From NCBI RefSeq assembly GCF_004137085.1, contig NZ_QYBC01000028.1:1-47490 (forward strand): a stretch of 47,490 bases of DNA. Direction: 5' to 3'. Shown here one piece after another: positions 6,168-14,377 of this stretch. This DNA comes from Lichenibacterium ramalinae (GTDB taxonomy: Bacteria > Pseudomonadota > Alphaproteobacteria > Rhizobiales > Beijerinckiaceae). A program made the translations under genes and the position numbers. The notes below the pieces were generated by a model. It worked only from the letters and a program-made list of their open reading frames with translations. It was not told the DNA's origin and ran no database searches. How positions within the stretch are numbered: position 1 is the stretch's first letter; each line of letters begins with the position of its first letter.

Positions 6168-8996
6168 GTGCTGTCTATCCTCGCAGTGTTCCTCAAGTGG
6201 AGGATCAAGACCAAGATCGCCGTGGCCTTCGGCGTCATCAGCGCCATCACGGTGGCGGTGAGCGCGGCCGCCGTCGTCGGCTCGCGCCGCTCCGGTGAGC
6301 TGGCGACCCGCACCTACGACGAGACCGTCGTCACCACGGCCTATGCGAGGGCCGCGTCCAGCGACTTCTCCAGCATGCGAGCCGAGTTGGCCCATGAGTT
6401 GATGTCCCCCACGGCCGCGCGGTCGAGGGCGCGCGACAACGTCGAAGTCCTGCACCAATCCTTCCTGCAGGACCTGGCGACGGCGGTTTCGGCGTCGTCC
6501 TCGAACGAGATCGGCGCCGTCGCAACCGATCTGCGCCGTGTCGAAGGGGAATGGATCGCGATGGCCCGCGCTCTCGAGGAGCGCTTCCGCACGGACCTTT
6601 GGGACGCGGCGGAACTGAAGGCCCACGTCACCGAGCGTGGCATCGACGACATGGTCGCCAAGGTGTCGCGCGCCGGTTTCGACTACCGGACGGTCGCGCG
6701 CTCCACCGTCGCCCGCGACACGCAGGCCGCCGTGATCGGGGCGGGGCTCGCCATCCTGATCAGCGGCATCGTCGTGTGGATCCTGTCGAGCCGCATCAGC
6801 GGGCCGTTGGGCGCGGCGTCACGGTTCGCCGGTGAGATCGCCAGCGGCCGGTTCGACAGCGACCCCCCGTCCATCACCAGCGATGAGATCGGAGACCTGA
6901 CCACCTCCATGGTGACGATGCGCGACGACCTGCGCAGGCTGATCGAGCATCAGGCCATCCTGCAGGAACAGTCCCAGGCCCGGGTCGCGGAAGCCCTCGA
7001 CGGCTCCAGCGAGGGCGTCGTCATCGTGCAGGCCGACGATCTGGTTCAACTGGCCAATGCCAGGGCGCTGGACTTCCTGGGCGTCTCGCCCGGCAAGTCG
7101 CTTTCGGGCATCAGCCGGACGGGCCTCATCAAGCAGCTCGTCCGCCCCGGGGACGACCGCAGCCCGCTTCTGATGATGTCGGGAGATGGCCCGGAGAGCG
7201 AAGAGTTTCTCCTCGCCGATGGCCGTTGGGTGCAGAACAGCCGCAACCGAACGGCCGAGGGCGGCATGGTGGCCCTTTACACCGACGTCACGGAAGCGCG
7301 CGCGCGGCGGGACCAGCTCGCCGCGGCGCTCGCCAACCTCGACGGCGCCATGGCCAACATGTCCCAAGGGCTCGCTGTCTTCGCCGCGGACGGGACGTTG
7401 AGCCTCGCCAACCCGCAGTTCTACCTCCTGGTGAGGGTCGATGCAGAGGCCCACGGGGCCGGCACGCCGTTCGACAGGTTGATCGGCGCCATATTGGGCC
7501 CCCTCGACCTCGCGCCCTCCGCCGTGGCGCGCCGGGGCCGCCACGAAGGCAGGCTGCTGAAGCGGTCTCGCACCTTCGTCAGGACGGTCAGCCTCGGCGA
7601 TGCGGTGCTGGCCATCCACTATGCGCCGATGCCGGAAGGTGGCTGCCTGGCGACCGTGGAGAACGTGACGGAGAAGCGCAAGGTCGAGGAGCGCATCCAC
7701 TTCCTGGCGACGCACGACGCCCTGACCCGGCTTCCGAACCGGACCCGCTTCCAACAGAGGGTCGAGGAGGCCATCAACCGCGCCCGCCGCGGGAAAGGCT
7801 TCGCCATCCATTGCCTCGACCTCGACCGGTTCAAGCAGGTCAACGACACGCTCGGCCACGCTGTCGGCGACGCGGTCCTCCAGCAGGCCACGGGCCGCCT
7901 TCTTGCCATCGTGCGGGAGGTGGACGTGGTGGCGCGGCTCGGCGGCGACGAGTTCGCCATCCTGCAGGCCGACATCGACGACGAAGCCTCCTGCGCGACC
8001 CTGGCGAAACGCGTCATCGAGGCGTTGAGCCAGCCGTATCTCGTCGACGGTCACGACGTGTCCATCGGGACCAGCATCGGCATCGCGCTGAGTCCCATCA
8101 ACGGCGACGATTACGGAACTCTGCTCAAGAGCGCCGATACCGCCCTCTACAAGTCGAAGGACGACGGCCGGGGCACGTGGAGTTTCTTCTCCGACGAGCT
8201 CAATCGCAAGCTCGTCCAGCGCCGCGAACTGGAGCAGGACCTGCGATCGGCGCTCGCCGAGGCCGAGTTCGAACTGCACTACCAGCCGCTGATGGAGACC
8301 ACGTCGCAGAAGGTGTGCGGCTTCGAGGCCCTGCTGCGCTGGCGCCATCCCGCCCGAGGTCTGGTATCGCCGGCAGAGTTCATCCCGGTCGCCGAGGACA
8401 CGGGGCTGATCCGGGAGATCGGCGCCTGGGTCATGAGGACCGCCTGCCAGGAAGCCGCGGGCTGGTCGGTGCCGGTCCGCATCGCCGTGAACGTGTCGGC
8501 CGTGCAGCTGCGCGAACCGGACTTCTGCCAATCGGTGCAGGACTGCCTGCGAGCCTCCGGGCTGCCGGCAGGGCGGCTCGAGGTCGAGATCACCGAATCG
8601 GTGCTGATGTCCAACCCGGAAAGGACGGCCGACGTGCTCCGCACGCTGCGCGACATGGGGGTGAGCATCGCCATGGACGATTTCGGCACCGGCCATTCTT
8701 CGCTCGCCAGCCTTCACGCCTTCCCGTTCGGCAAGATCAAGATCGATCGGTCCTTCGTCAACGACCTCGGGGAGCGTCGCGGGGCGGACCAGATCGTCCG
8801 CGCCGTCGTCATGCTCGGCAAGACGTTGAACATGCGGGTCACGGCCGAAGGCGTCGAGACGCGGCGGCAGTTGAGCTTCCTGAAGGACGCGGCCTGCGAT
8901 GAGATCCAGGGCTTCCTGATCGGTCGGCCCATGCCGCGGTCGCAGATCGCGGAGTTCCTGGCCAAGGCGCAATCGGCTTTGCCCTGGGCCGCGTGA
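6168..8996 (+). CDS. HAMP-PAS-GGDEF-EAL c-di-GMP enzyme, 942 aa
   Basis: A membrane sensor that can both make and break c-di-GMP. Order: helix 17-39; periplasmic sensor domain 40-187; helix 188-207; HAMP (about 208-262, with SRISGPLGAASRFAGEIASG); PAS (about 270-375); second PAS-like domain (PAS_7 type, 385-500, LDGAMANMSQGLAVFAADG); GGDEF (510-675); EAL (690-942). GGDEF is intact at 592-596 with an I-site REVD (583-586). The EAL domain keeps EALLRW (from 720), NVSA, EITES, DDFGTGHSSL, KIDRSF and AEGVET, so phosphodiesterase activity is expected. A GTG start is used. The upstream diguanylate cyclase lacks the I-site, so this protein is the feedback-controlled partner. Confidence 0.92.
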   Translation: MLSILAVFLKWRIKTKIAVAFGVISAITVAVSAAAVVGSRRSGELATRTYDETVVTTAYARAASSDFSSMRAELAHELMSPTAARSRARDNVEVLHQSFLQDLATAVSASSSNEIGAVATDLRRVEGEWIAMARALEERFRTDLWDAAELKAHVTERGIDDMVAKVSRAGFDYRTVARSTVARDTQAAVIGAGLAILISGIVVWILSSRISGPLGAASRFAGEIASGRFDSDPPSITSDEIGDLTTSMVTMRDDLRRLIEHQAILQEQSQARVAEALDGSSEGVVIVQADDLVQLANARALDFLGVSPGKSLSGISRTGLIKQLVRPGDDRSPLLMMSGDGPESEEFLLADGRWVQNSRNRTAEGGMVALYTDVTEARARRDQLAAALANLDGAMANMSQGLAVFAADGTLSLANPQFYLLVRVDAEAHGAGTPFDRLIGAILGPLDLAPSAVARRGRHEGRLLKRSRTFVRTVSLGDAVLAIHYAPMPEGGCLATVENVTEKRKVEERIHFLATHDALTRLPNRTRFQQRVEEAINRARRGKGFAIHCLDLDRFKQVNDTLGHAVGDAVLQQATGRLLAIVREVDVVARLGGDEFAILQADIDDEASCATLAKRVIEALSQPYLVDGHDVSIGTSIGIALSPINGDDYGTLLKSADTALYKSKDDGRGTWSFFSDELNRKLVQRRELEQDLRSALAEAEFELHYQPLMETTSQKVCGFEALLRWRHPARGLVSPAEFIPVAEDTGLIREIGAWVMRTACQEAAGWSVPVRIAVNVSAVQLREPDFCQSVQDCLRASGLPAGRLEVEITESVLMSNPERTADVLRTLRDMGVSIAMDDFGTGHSSLASLHAFPFGKIKIDRSFVNDLGERRGADQIVRAVVMLGKTLNMRVTAEGVETRRQLSFLKDAACDEIQGFLIGRPMPRSQIAEFLAKAQSALPWAA

Positions 8997-9021
8997 GACG
9001 AGCCATGGTGGGATCGCCCGC

Positions 9022-9450
9022 ATGAACCTGCGCGTCCCCGGCACGGTCGGCTTCGCCGTCCTGCTCATCGCGGCGGCGGCCTATATGGCGGTGCCGAAGG
9101 AGAGCGTCCCCACGCTGATGGGCGAGAACGTCGGGCAGATCCGCAAGGATGCCCTCGCGCAATTCCCGATCGGGACGCCGGTCGAGATCGTCGCGACAGG
9201 ACTGATCGCCAACGGGTTCGCCTGCGACCTCGCTCCGCGGTTCGTGGAAAACGTGACGACGAGCGTCGTTCTGTGCAACTCGAACGGCCGCAGCGGGGGG
9301 TTGTCCTCGGCCGTGTTCATCACGGTGATCGCCCGAAGCGGAGCCCTCACGGATTTCGCCGTGTCCAACGGGCCTTATTCCCAGGAGGCCAGCGCGCTCG
9401 CGAGCCTCTCCGACAGGGGCGGGAAGCACGTGTCGGACCTTGCGCGGTGA
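9022..9450 (+). CDS. Membrane-anchored or exported hypothetical protein, 142 aa
   Basis: One hydrophobic N-terminal segment (residues 8-24, TVGFAVLLIAAAAYMAV), either an uncleaved anchor or a signal peptide. A mixed alpha/beta domain with two cysteines (FACDLAP and VVLCNSNG) about 20 residues apart follows, which could form a disulfide in the periplasm. It starts 26 bases after the GGDEF/EAL stop on the same strand and is probably co-transcribed. The pattern FPIGTPVEIVATGLIANGFACD recalls small lipoprotein-like proteins with an LxxGmxxxeVxxxLxxxGf motif, but no family can be named. Confidence 0.7.
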   Translation: MNLRVPGTVGFAVLLIAAAAYMAVPKESVPTLMGENVGQIRKDALAQFPIGTPVEIVATGLIANGFACDLAPRFVENVTTSVVLCNSNGRSGGLSSAVFITVIARSGALTDFAVSNGPYSQEASALASLSDRGGKHVSDLAR

Positions 9451-9744
9451 CCGGCCCTGATCCGAACGTCCAATGCGCTTCACGGGGCGTCGACAAGCGC
9501 GACCGTGGCTCGGCCACGTGCTTCGCACGTGTCCCGCCCATCGTCCCCGCATGGCTCCGGTAGAGCCACGCTCCATGGTGCCTCAAGCCTCTCGTGCATG
9601 CCGGCAAAGGCATGGCAAACGCGAGAGCGATCGGCGTTCTCGGACGTCGTGTCGGCGCTTCCAGGCCGATGACGCTGCTCTCGACTCTCGACCCTCGACG
9701 TGGCGCTGGACCGGACCCGACGCAGGCGAAAGCACTCTGGCGGT
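9451..9744. other. Non-coding stretch with three hairpins
   Basis: Perfect stems: CACGTGC-TTC-GCACGTG (9515-9531), TGGCTC-CGGTA-GAGCCA (9552-9568) and CATGCC-GGCAAA-GGCATG (9597-9614). The first may terminate the gene upstream, though no T-run follows. The spacing of three stems within 100 bases could also mark a small RNA. No open frame here looks like protein. Confidence 0.4.
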
Positions 9745-9993
9745 TCAGGCCGCCAGCCGGGACACCGGGTCGGCTTCGTAGAGATCGGAAACGTGAGCTT
9801 GGTGTCCCTTGTCGAGCAGGAACCTGACGGCGATCGCCAGGATCTCGACCGCCGTCGAGCCCGTGACGGTCGCGATCACGGTTTCGGACGCGAACCGACC
9901 GTCGGCAAAGAGGTGCAGCAGGATCGCGAACGATCCCGGGGACGCTTCGTGCAGCTTGAAATCGAAGCGGATGCGATCGACACGGCTACGCAT
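9745..9993 (-). CDS. Small hypothetical protein, 82 aa
   Basis: Predicted mixed alpha/beta small protein: MRSRVDRIRFDFKLHEASPG, then FAILLHLFADGRFASETVIA, then a helix (TAVEILAIAVRFLLDKGHQA). No signal peptide; probably cytoplasmic. The ATG at 9991-9993 follows a GGGGGTGG stretch. A TTG at 10026 would add 11 residues. No family recognised. The 300 bases upstream (9994-10295) show no other gene. Confidence 0.55.
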   Translation of the reverse strand: MRSRVDRIRFDFKLHEASPGSFAILLHLFADGRFASETVIATVTGSTAVEILAIAVRFLLDKGHQAHVSDLYEADPVSRLAA

Positions 9994-10295
9994 GGGCCAC
10001 CCCCGGAGCACTTGAACCTCGTTCAATATGAGGGAGGGTGGATGGCTATGGTTAACGCGCGATGAAGACGCTGCGCACCGGCTTCCGCAACGTCGCGCTG
10101 CACCCCCGAAATAGAGAGCGCGATCCGATGAGCATCCCGCGCCGCGACAGCGCGCCAGTCATGGCGCGTTCCGACGGTGGTCGCGTGTCACCACCTTCAG
10201 CAGGGCGAGCCGAAGCACATTCAGGTCGGGACGTTGCCGGTCGATCGGGTGGCTGTCCCGCGCCGGGACGGCGTGATGGCGCTCACCGACGATGT

Positions 10296-10508
10296 TCAGC
10301 GATCCTGGCGCCGGCGTTCGTTGTCGTCGTGCCACAGGATGGCGGCGACGAAAGCGCCGTCGATGGCGAGGAGGAAGATGCCGAAGTCATACGTGTCGAG
10401 GTGGATGTGGTCATGACCGGTCAGCGTGCGCACGGCGATAAAACACCAGGCGATCGCAGCCCACAGGGCGACCGAAGCGACAAAAACCGGGCCCAGGGCG
10501 CGCAACAT
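10296..10508 (-). CDS. Two-helix inner membrane protein, 70 aa
   Basis: Two membrane segments: residues about 6-28 (GPVFVASVALWAAIAWCFIA) and 42-60 (FGIFLLAIDGAFVAAILW), joined by a His/Asp-rich loop (TGHDHIHLDTYD) that could bind a metal. The C-terminus is charged (HDDNERRRQDR). The start has an excellent GGAGGA ribosome site seven bases upstream, which supports a real gene. No family was recognised. Confidence 0.7.
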   Translation of the reverse strand: MLRALGPVFVASVALWAAIAWCFIAVRTLTGHDHIHLDTYDFGIFLLAIDGAFVAAILWHDDNERRRQDR

Positions 10509-10730
10509 CTCGTTCCTCCGTCGGCGCCGCCCCCCAGCGCTCTATGAATATCTTATGAACAAGCTGCTCCAGGACAGAGGGGAGGTCAAGCGCGCTCACG
10601 GGCGGGTGGTGCCCGATGCGCCGAGTTGGGCAAGATGGCCGCGACGGTCCCGCCCCGCGATCGGCGGCGCGCGCCTGCGGCCCGTCCACCGATGGCGCAG
10701 GCGATAGGACGATCTGTTGGGAGAGGACGG

Positions 10731-10804
10731 CGCGCCCCGCAGGATTCGAACCTGCGACCCTCGGGTTCGAAGCCCGATACTCTATCCAGCTGAGCTAGGG
10801 GCGC
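10731..10804 (-). tRNA. tRNA-Arg (anticodon TCG)
   Basis: Minus strand: acceptor GCGCCCC pairs with GGGGCGC. D-arm GCTCAGCTGGATAGAGT; anticodon stem TCGGG/CCCGA around loop CTTCGAA, giving anticodon TCG (reads CGA). T-arm GCAGG-TTCGAAT-CCTGC; discriminator G. The CCA end is not encoded. It ends 23 bases from the stop of the desaturase gene. Confidence 0.97.
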
Positions 10805-10827
10805 CCGATGCGGCCCGCTGGCGCGGG

Positions 10828-11943
10828 TCAAGGCGTGATGATGGCATGGATCGCGGGGTCGCGCTCGGCTTTTTTGCGGGGCGCAGGGGCCGGCACGGGG
10901 GCGGGCGTCGAGGCCGGGACCGGGGCCTTGCCGGAATGGGCGGGGTGGACCGGGTCGTCGTGGGGCGTCACGAGGAAGCGGCGCGCCACCGCGGCATAGC
11001 CGTCGTAGACCAGCGCGCCGTTCCCGGCGATGAGCCGGGCCCGGTTGGCTCGGTACCAGCCCGGCAACGCGTACCAGGGCACGAGGGGCCGCTCGTGATG
11101 GGCGGCGTGGAGGTTGTTGTAGAGGAACAGGAAGCCCAGCACGGGCGCGTTCTCGACGATGGCGGTGCGCTCCGCCACGCCCTCGGCGGCGCGGTGCTCG
11201 GCGAAGGAGCGGAGCAGCAGGATCGACGTGCCGGGATAGACGAGGCCGAACACGTAGAAGGCCGGGTCCATGCGGCAGACGCCCACCACCCAGGCCAGCA
11301 CCGCCGCGGCCGCCACCGCGTGCCAGGCCCAGATACGCCGCGCCGCGCCGCGGCCGGCCCACACGGCCCGGGCTTCCGCCGCGAAGTAGCGCGCCACGAT
11401 GAAGGCCGGCCCGAACAGCAGGCGGCCGAGCAGCGTTGTGTTGAAGCGCACGCAGCCGCGCCGGAGCGGCCCCAGCCGGGCCCAGGCCGCGGCCGACCAG
11501 TATTGCGACTCGGGGTCGTCGAAGGGGTCGGTCAGCGACTCGTCGCGGTGGTGGACGAGATGCGTCATCCGGTAGGACTCGAAGGGCAGCCACAGCGACA
11601 GCGGCACCCCGGCGAGGCCGCGATTGATGCGGCGCCAGGGTGTCGGATGGCCGTGAATGAACTCGTGCTGCATGGACGAATGCAGCGCCAGCAGCGGTGC
11701 CCCGAGCGCCACCACCACGGCGACGGGCAACTGGGCGTGCCAGAAGGTCAGGGCCAGGAAGCCGCCGTAGACGCCGCAGCACAGCGCCACCGAGGGCCAT
11801 TCGACGCCGCGGCGGCGCCGTGCGGCGGCGGGTCCCGTGTGGGACGGGCCCGTGGCGGAGGTGGGGGTGTGGTGGGCCAAGGCGGGCTCCGGGCGGCGGT
11901 GTCGGCAGGCCCCGAACCTCGCCGCCCGGCGGCCATGCTGCAA
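10828..11943 (-). CDS. Fatty acid desaturase family protein
   Basis: A membrane di-iron desaturase or hydroxylase. All three histidine boxes are present: HEFIHGH (93-99), HLVHH (128-132) and HAAHHE (about 296-301), with hydrophobic helices between boxes 2 and 3. The C-terminal 35 residues are a Pro/Ala-rich, basic tail of low complexity. Substrate is not evident; the compact ~330-residue core resembles Hyphomicrobiales desaturases acting on lipids or carotenoid-type substrates. The long start gives 371 aa with an Arg-rich leader; a TTG at 11880 with GGAG six bases upstream would give 350 aa and is at least as likely. It is divergent from an XRE-type regulator 66 bases away. Confidence 0.85.
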   Translation of the reverse strand: MQHGRRAARFGACRHRRPEPALAHHTPTSATGPSHTGPAAARRRRGVEWPSVALCCGVYGGFLALTFWHAQLPVAVVVALGAPLLALHSSMQHEFIHGHPTPWRRINRGLAGVPLSLWLPFESYRMTHLVHHRDESLTDPFDDPESQYWSAAAWARLGPLRRGCVRFNTTLLGRLLFGPAFIVARYFAAEARAVWAGRGAARRIWAWHAVAAAAVLAWVVGVCRMDPAFYVFGLVYPGTSILLLRSFAEHRAAEGVAERTAIVENAPVLGFLFLYNNLHAAHHERPLVPWYALPGWYRANRARLIAGNGALVYDGYAAVARRFLVTPHDDPVHPAHSGKAPVPASTPAPVPAPAPRKKAERDPAIHAIITP

Positions 11944-12009
11944 TGCGATGCTCGTCGACGGTGATTCACGATGTTGATCCCACGCCCGATGCGTTTACTG
12001 TCCCATCAT

Positions 12010-12894
12010 ATGCAGACCAAACCCCCACAAGGCGTGTCGTCCCATCGCGACGACACCGTCGGCCTGTTCCGCCAAAGGCTCGCCGCCGTCATGGCGCGGG
12101 CGGGGCTCAGCCCGGCGGCCTTCGCGCGCCGCGCCGGGATCGACCGCTCGACCCTGTCGCAGCTCATGACCGACGACGCGCCGCGTCTGCCGCGGGCCGA
12201 AACCCTGATGGCGCTGGCCCAGGCCGCCCACGTGTCGGTCGACTGGCTGCTCGGGCTCAGCCAGCGCGAGGAGGTCGGCGCCGAGATCATCGAGGCCATG
12301 CTGCAGATCGAGACGCCCGACCACCTGCCCGCCGACGACCATTTCATGCGCTGGCTCAACGAGGCCGCCGGCTACCGCGTCCGCACCGTGCCGCTGGCGC
12401 TGCCGGACTTCCTCAAGACCGAGGCGGTGCTGCGGCTCGAATATGCCGGGGCCTTCGCCACCGCGGCCCCGGCCCGGCTCGACGCCGTGCGGGCGCGGCT
12501 CGACTTCATGCGCAAGCCCGACCACGACGTGGAGGTCTGCGTGGCGCTGCAGTCGCTCTGGGCGCTCGCGGCCGGGCAGGACCTGTGGCACGGCCTTGCC
12601 GTGGCCGAGCGCCGGGCGCAGCTCCACGCCATGGCGGACGTCTACCGCGACGCCTATCCGAGCCTGCGGCTCTACCTCTACGACCTGCGCGACGTCTACG
12701 CCTCGCCCTTCACGGTCTTCGGGCCGAAGCGCGCCGTGCTGTTCCTGGGGCAGGCCTATCTGGTGCTGAACGGCGCCGACCATATCCGCATGTTCGCGCG
12801 CCGCTTCGACGACATGATCCGGCGCTCCGCCGTGCAGCCGCACGAGGTCGAGCGCACGGTCCGGGCGCTGGCCGAGACGCTGGAGGGCGGCTGA
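12010..12894 (+). CDS. XRE-family regulator with C-terminal sensor domain, 294 aa
   Basis: An N-terminal Cro/C1 helix-turn-helix (about residues 15-85: FRQRLAAVMARAGLSPAAFA, RRAGIDRSTLSQLM, then VSVDWLLGLS). A ~200-residue C-terminal domain (YRVRTVPLALPDFLKTEAVL ... LYLYDLRDVYASPFTVFGPK) of unknown fold probably binds a ligand or oligomerises. The ATG at 12010 is chosen; in-frame ATGs upstream add little. It is divergent from the desaturase gene with a 66-base gap, so control of that gene, and of itself, is a reasonable inference. The C-terminal domain is shared with other uncharacterised alphaproteobacterial XRE regulators. Confidence 0.8.
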   Translation: MQTKPPQGVSSHRDDTVGLFRQRLAAVMARAGLSPAAFARRAGIDRSTLSQLMTDDAPRLPRAETLMALAQAAHVSVDWLLGLSQREEVGAEIIEAMLQIETPDHLPADDHFMRWLNEAAGYRVRTVPLALPDFLKTEAVLRLEYAGAFATAAPARLDAVRARLDFMRKPDHDVEVCVALQSLWALAAGQDLWHGLAVAERRAQLHAMADVYRDAYPSLRLYLYDLRDVYASPFTVFGPKRAVLFLGQAYLVLNGADHIRMFARRFDDMIRRSAVQPHEVERTVRALAETLEGG

Positions 12895-13025
12895 CGGCGG
12901 GACGGGGCCAGCCTGGTGGCGTCGCAGGCGGTCGGCTGCGGCCTCGGTTCCCGCGGTCGACACGGGGCGCCGCCACCCCCTATGGTCGGCGCCGCGTCAC
13001 GCGACGCCCGACCCTAGGACATGCC

Positions 13026-13475
13026 ATGAGCGAGATCCGCATCGTCCCCGTCGCCCAGCGCCACCGCGCCGACTGGGACCGCCTCTACGCCGGCTATGCC
13101 GCGTTCTACGGAGTCGCGCAGACGCCGGAGATGCGCGACCGGGTCTGGTCCTGGCTGCACGACCCGGCGCACGCGACCGAGGGGCTGATCGCGCAGGATG
13201 CCGAGGGAGGCGCCGTGGGCCTCGCCCATTACCGCGCCTTCGCCCGGCCGCTCTCGGCGAGCACGGGCGGCTATCTCGACGACCTCTTCGTCGATGCCCG
13301 GGCGCGGGGACGGCGGACCGCCGACGCCCTGATCGGAGCCCTCGCCGAGGAAGGCCGCCGCCGCGGCTGGAGCGTCATCCGCTGGATCACGGCCGAGGAC
13401 AACGCCCGCGCCCGCGCCGTCTACGACCGGGTGGCGAAGCCGACCCCCTGGCGCACCTACGACATCCCGCTCTGA
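13026..13475 (+). CDS. GNAT family N-acetyltransferase, 149 aa
   Basis: A single acetyl-CoA-dependent acetyltransferase domain. Strand beta-1 IRIVPVAQRHRADWDRLYAG; motif A YLDDLFVDARARGRRTADAL, where R-x-x-G-x-G/A is kept as RARGRRTA; motif B region VIRWITAEDNARARAVYDRV, with the N-x-x-A-x-x-x-Y signature. The final segment TPWRTYDIPL matches the GNAT end. The subgroup acting on small amines or amino acids has this WxTxxxNxxAxxxYxK ending, but the substrate cannot be set. It stands alone between a regulator and the convergent mgtC-like gene. Confidence 0.85.
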   Translation: MSEIRIVPVAQRHRADWDRLYAGYAAFYGVAQTPEMRDRVWSWLHDPAHATEGLIAQDAEGGAVGLAHYRAFARPLSASTGGYLDDLFVDARARGRRTADALIGALAEEGRRRGWSVIRWITAEDNARARAVYDRVAKPTPWRTYDIPL

Positions 13476-13497
13476 GGGACCTCGGGCGCTTGCCCGC

Positions 13498-14208
13498 TCA
13501 GTCCGACGTCGCCGATGTCCACGACGCCTCGTCGACGAGGTCGGAGGCTTCGAGCCGGGCGATGACGGCCTCGACCTCGCCGGTGTCGATCGTGTTGGCG
13601 ACGAGTTCGGCCACGAGTTCCGCGTCCTCGGTCCCGTGCTTCTCGACGCTCACGTCCCGCACGGGGTAATGGGCGGCTTCCAGCGTCGCGACGAGGAGGT
13701 CGCGCGCCGCCATCACGTCGGCGAGCTTCACCACGGCCCGGACCTCGTAGCTCGCCTCCGTGGCGGCCTCGTCGAGGGGGGCGCGGTTGATGGCGTTGAC
13801 GAGGGGGCGCAGCAGCGTGTTGCCGGCCAGCACCAGCGCCGTCACCACCACGGCCTGGCCGATGGCATGCGCCCCGCAGGCCGCCCCGACCGCCGCCGAG
13901 CCCCACAGCGTGGCGGCGGTGTTGAGGCCCCGCACCTCGCCGCCCTCGCGCATGATGACGCCCGCGCCGAGGAAGCCCACGCCCGACACCACATAGGCCA
14001 CCACCTGCACGGCGCCGGCATGGCCGTTGAGCTCGATGCCGAGGTGGACGAAGGAGGCCGCCCCCAGCGCCACCAGCACGTTGGTCCGCAGGCCGGCGTT
14101 GCGCTGCCGGTACTGGCGCTCGGCGCCGATCAGCGTGCCGAGCACGAAGGCCACGATCAGCACGAAGGCCGTCTGCAGCGTGTCGGCGAGGCCGAAGGAT
14201 TCGATCAT
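13498..14208 (-). CDS. MgtC/SapB family membrane protein, 236 aa
   Basis: Four or five N-terminal membrane helices (residues about 10-140) with the family signature GAERQYRQRNAGLRTNVLVA and the GVGFLGAGVIMREGG motif. A soluble C-terminal ACT-like domain (about 155-235, YEVRAVVKLADVMAARDLLV) follows. Full length for the family. MgtC proteins adapt cells to low magnesium or acid stress and inhibit ATP synthase in Salmonella; most alphaproteobacterial members are uncharacterised. No magnesium riboswitch was recognised upstream, where repeat B copy 2 and a long hairpin lie instead. Confidence 0.9.
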   Translation of the reverse strand: MIESFGLADTLQTAFVLIVAFVLGTLIGAERQYRQRNAGLRTNVLVALGAASFVHLGIELNGHAGAVQVVAYVVSGVGFLGAGVIMREGGEVRGLNTAATLWGSAAVGAACGAHAIGQAVVVTALVLAGNTLLRPLVNAINRAPLDEAATEASYEVRAVVKLADVMAARDLLVATLEAAHYPVRDVSVEKHGTEDAELVAELVANTIDTGEVEAVIARLEASDLVDEASWTSATSD

Positions 14209-14223
14209 GCGGGGCTCACCTCG

Positions 14224-14278
14224 AGCAGTATCGGCTTTCTCCGAGTCTCCTTGGCGACTCGAAGCCGATGAGACTGCT
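14224..14278 (-). repeat. 55-bp palindromic repeat, family B, copy 2
   Basis: The better preserved copy. On the minus strand AGCAGTctcATCGGCTtc pairs with AGCCGATACTGCT, and inner GAGTC pairs with GACTC, giving a long broken stem. Both inner arms carry a GANTC site (GAGTC, GACTC), the CcrM methylation target. It begins 15 bases upstream of the mgtC-like start codon, so it would lie in that gene's leader. Confidence 0.85.
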
Positions 14279-14286
14279 GGCCATTC

Positions 14287-14331
14287 GAGAACTGGAGCGC
14301 ATTCGCCGAAGGCGAAGGCGCTCCAGTTCTC
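14287..14331. terminator. Long perfect hairpin, possible terminator
   Basis: GAGAACTGGAGCGC pairs perfectly with GCGCTCCAGTTCTC, with inner ATTCGCC/GGCGAAG (one mismatch) and a GAA loop, about 21 bp of stem in all. It lies downstream of the phosphatase gene and upstream of the mgtC-like gene on the same strand, so it could end the hisD operon. No T-run follows on the minus strand. It could equally be a mobile palindrome next to repeat B. Confidence 0.5.
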
Positions 14332-14377
14332 CGCCGTCTTGCCGGGCCGATGTTGCGGGACGGTGACGCCGCCGACG

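Noticed and set aside
10062-10547. A 161-codon plus-strand frame
   Set aside because: It opposes the two-helix membrane protein, which has a strong ribosome site and clear membrane helices.
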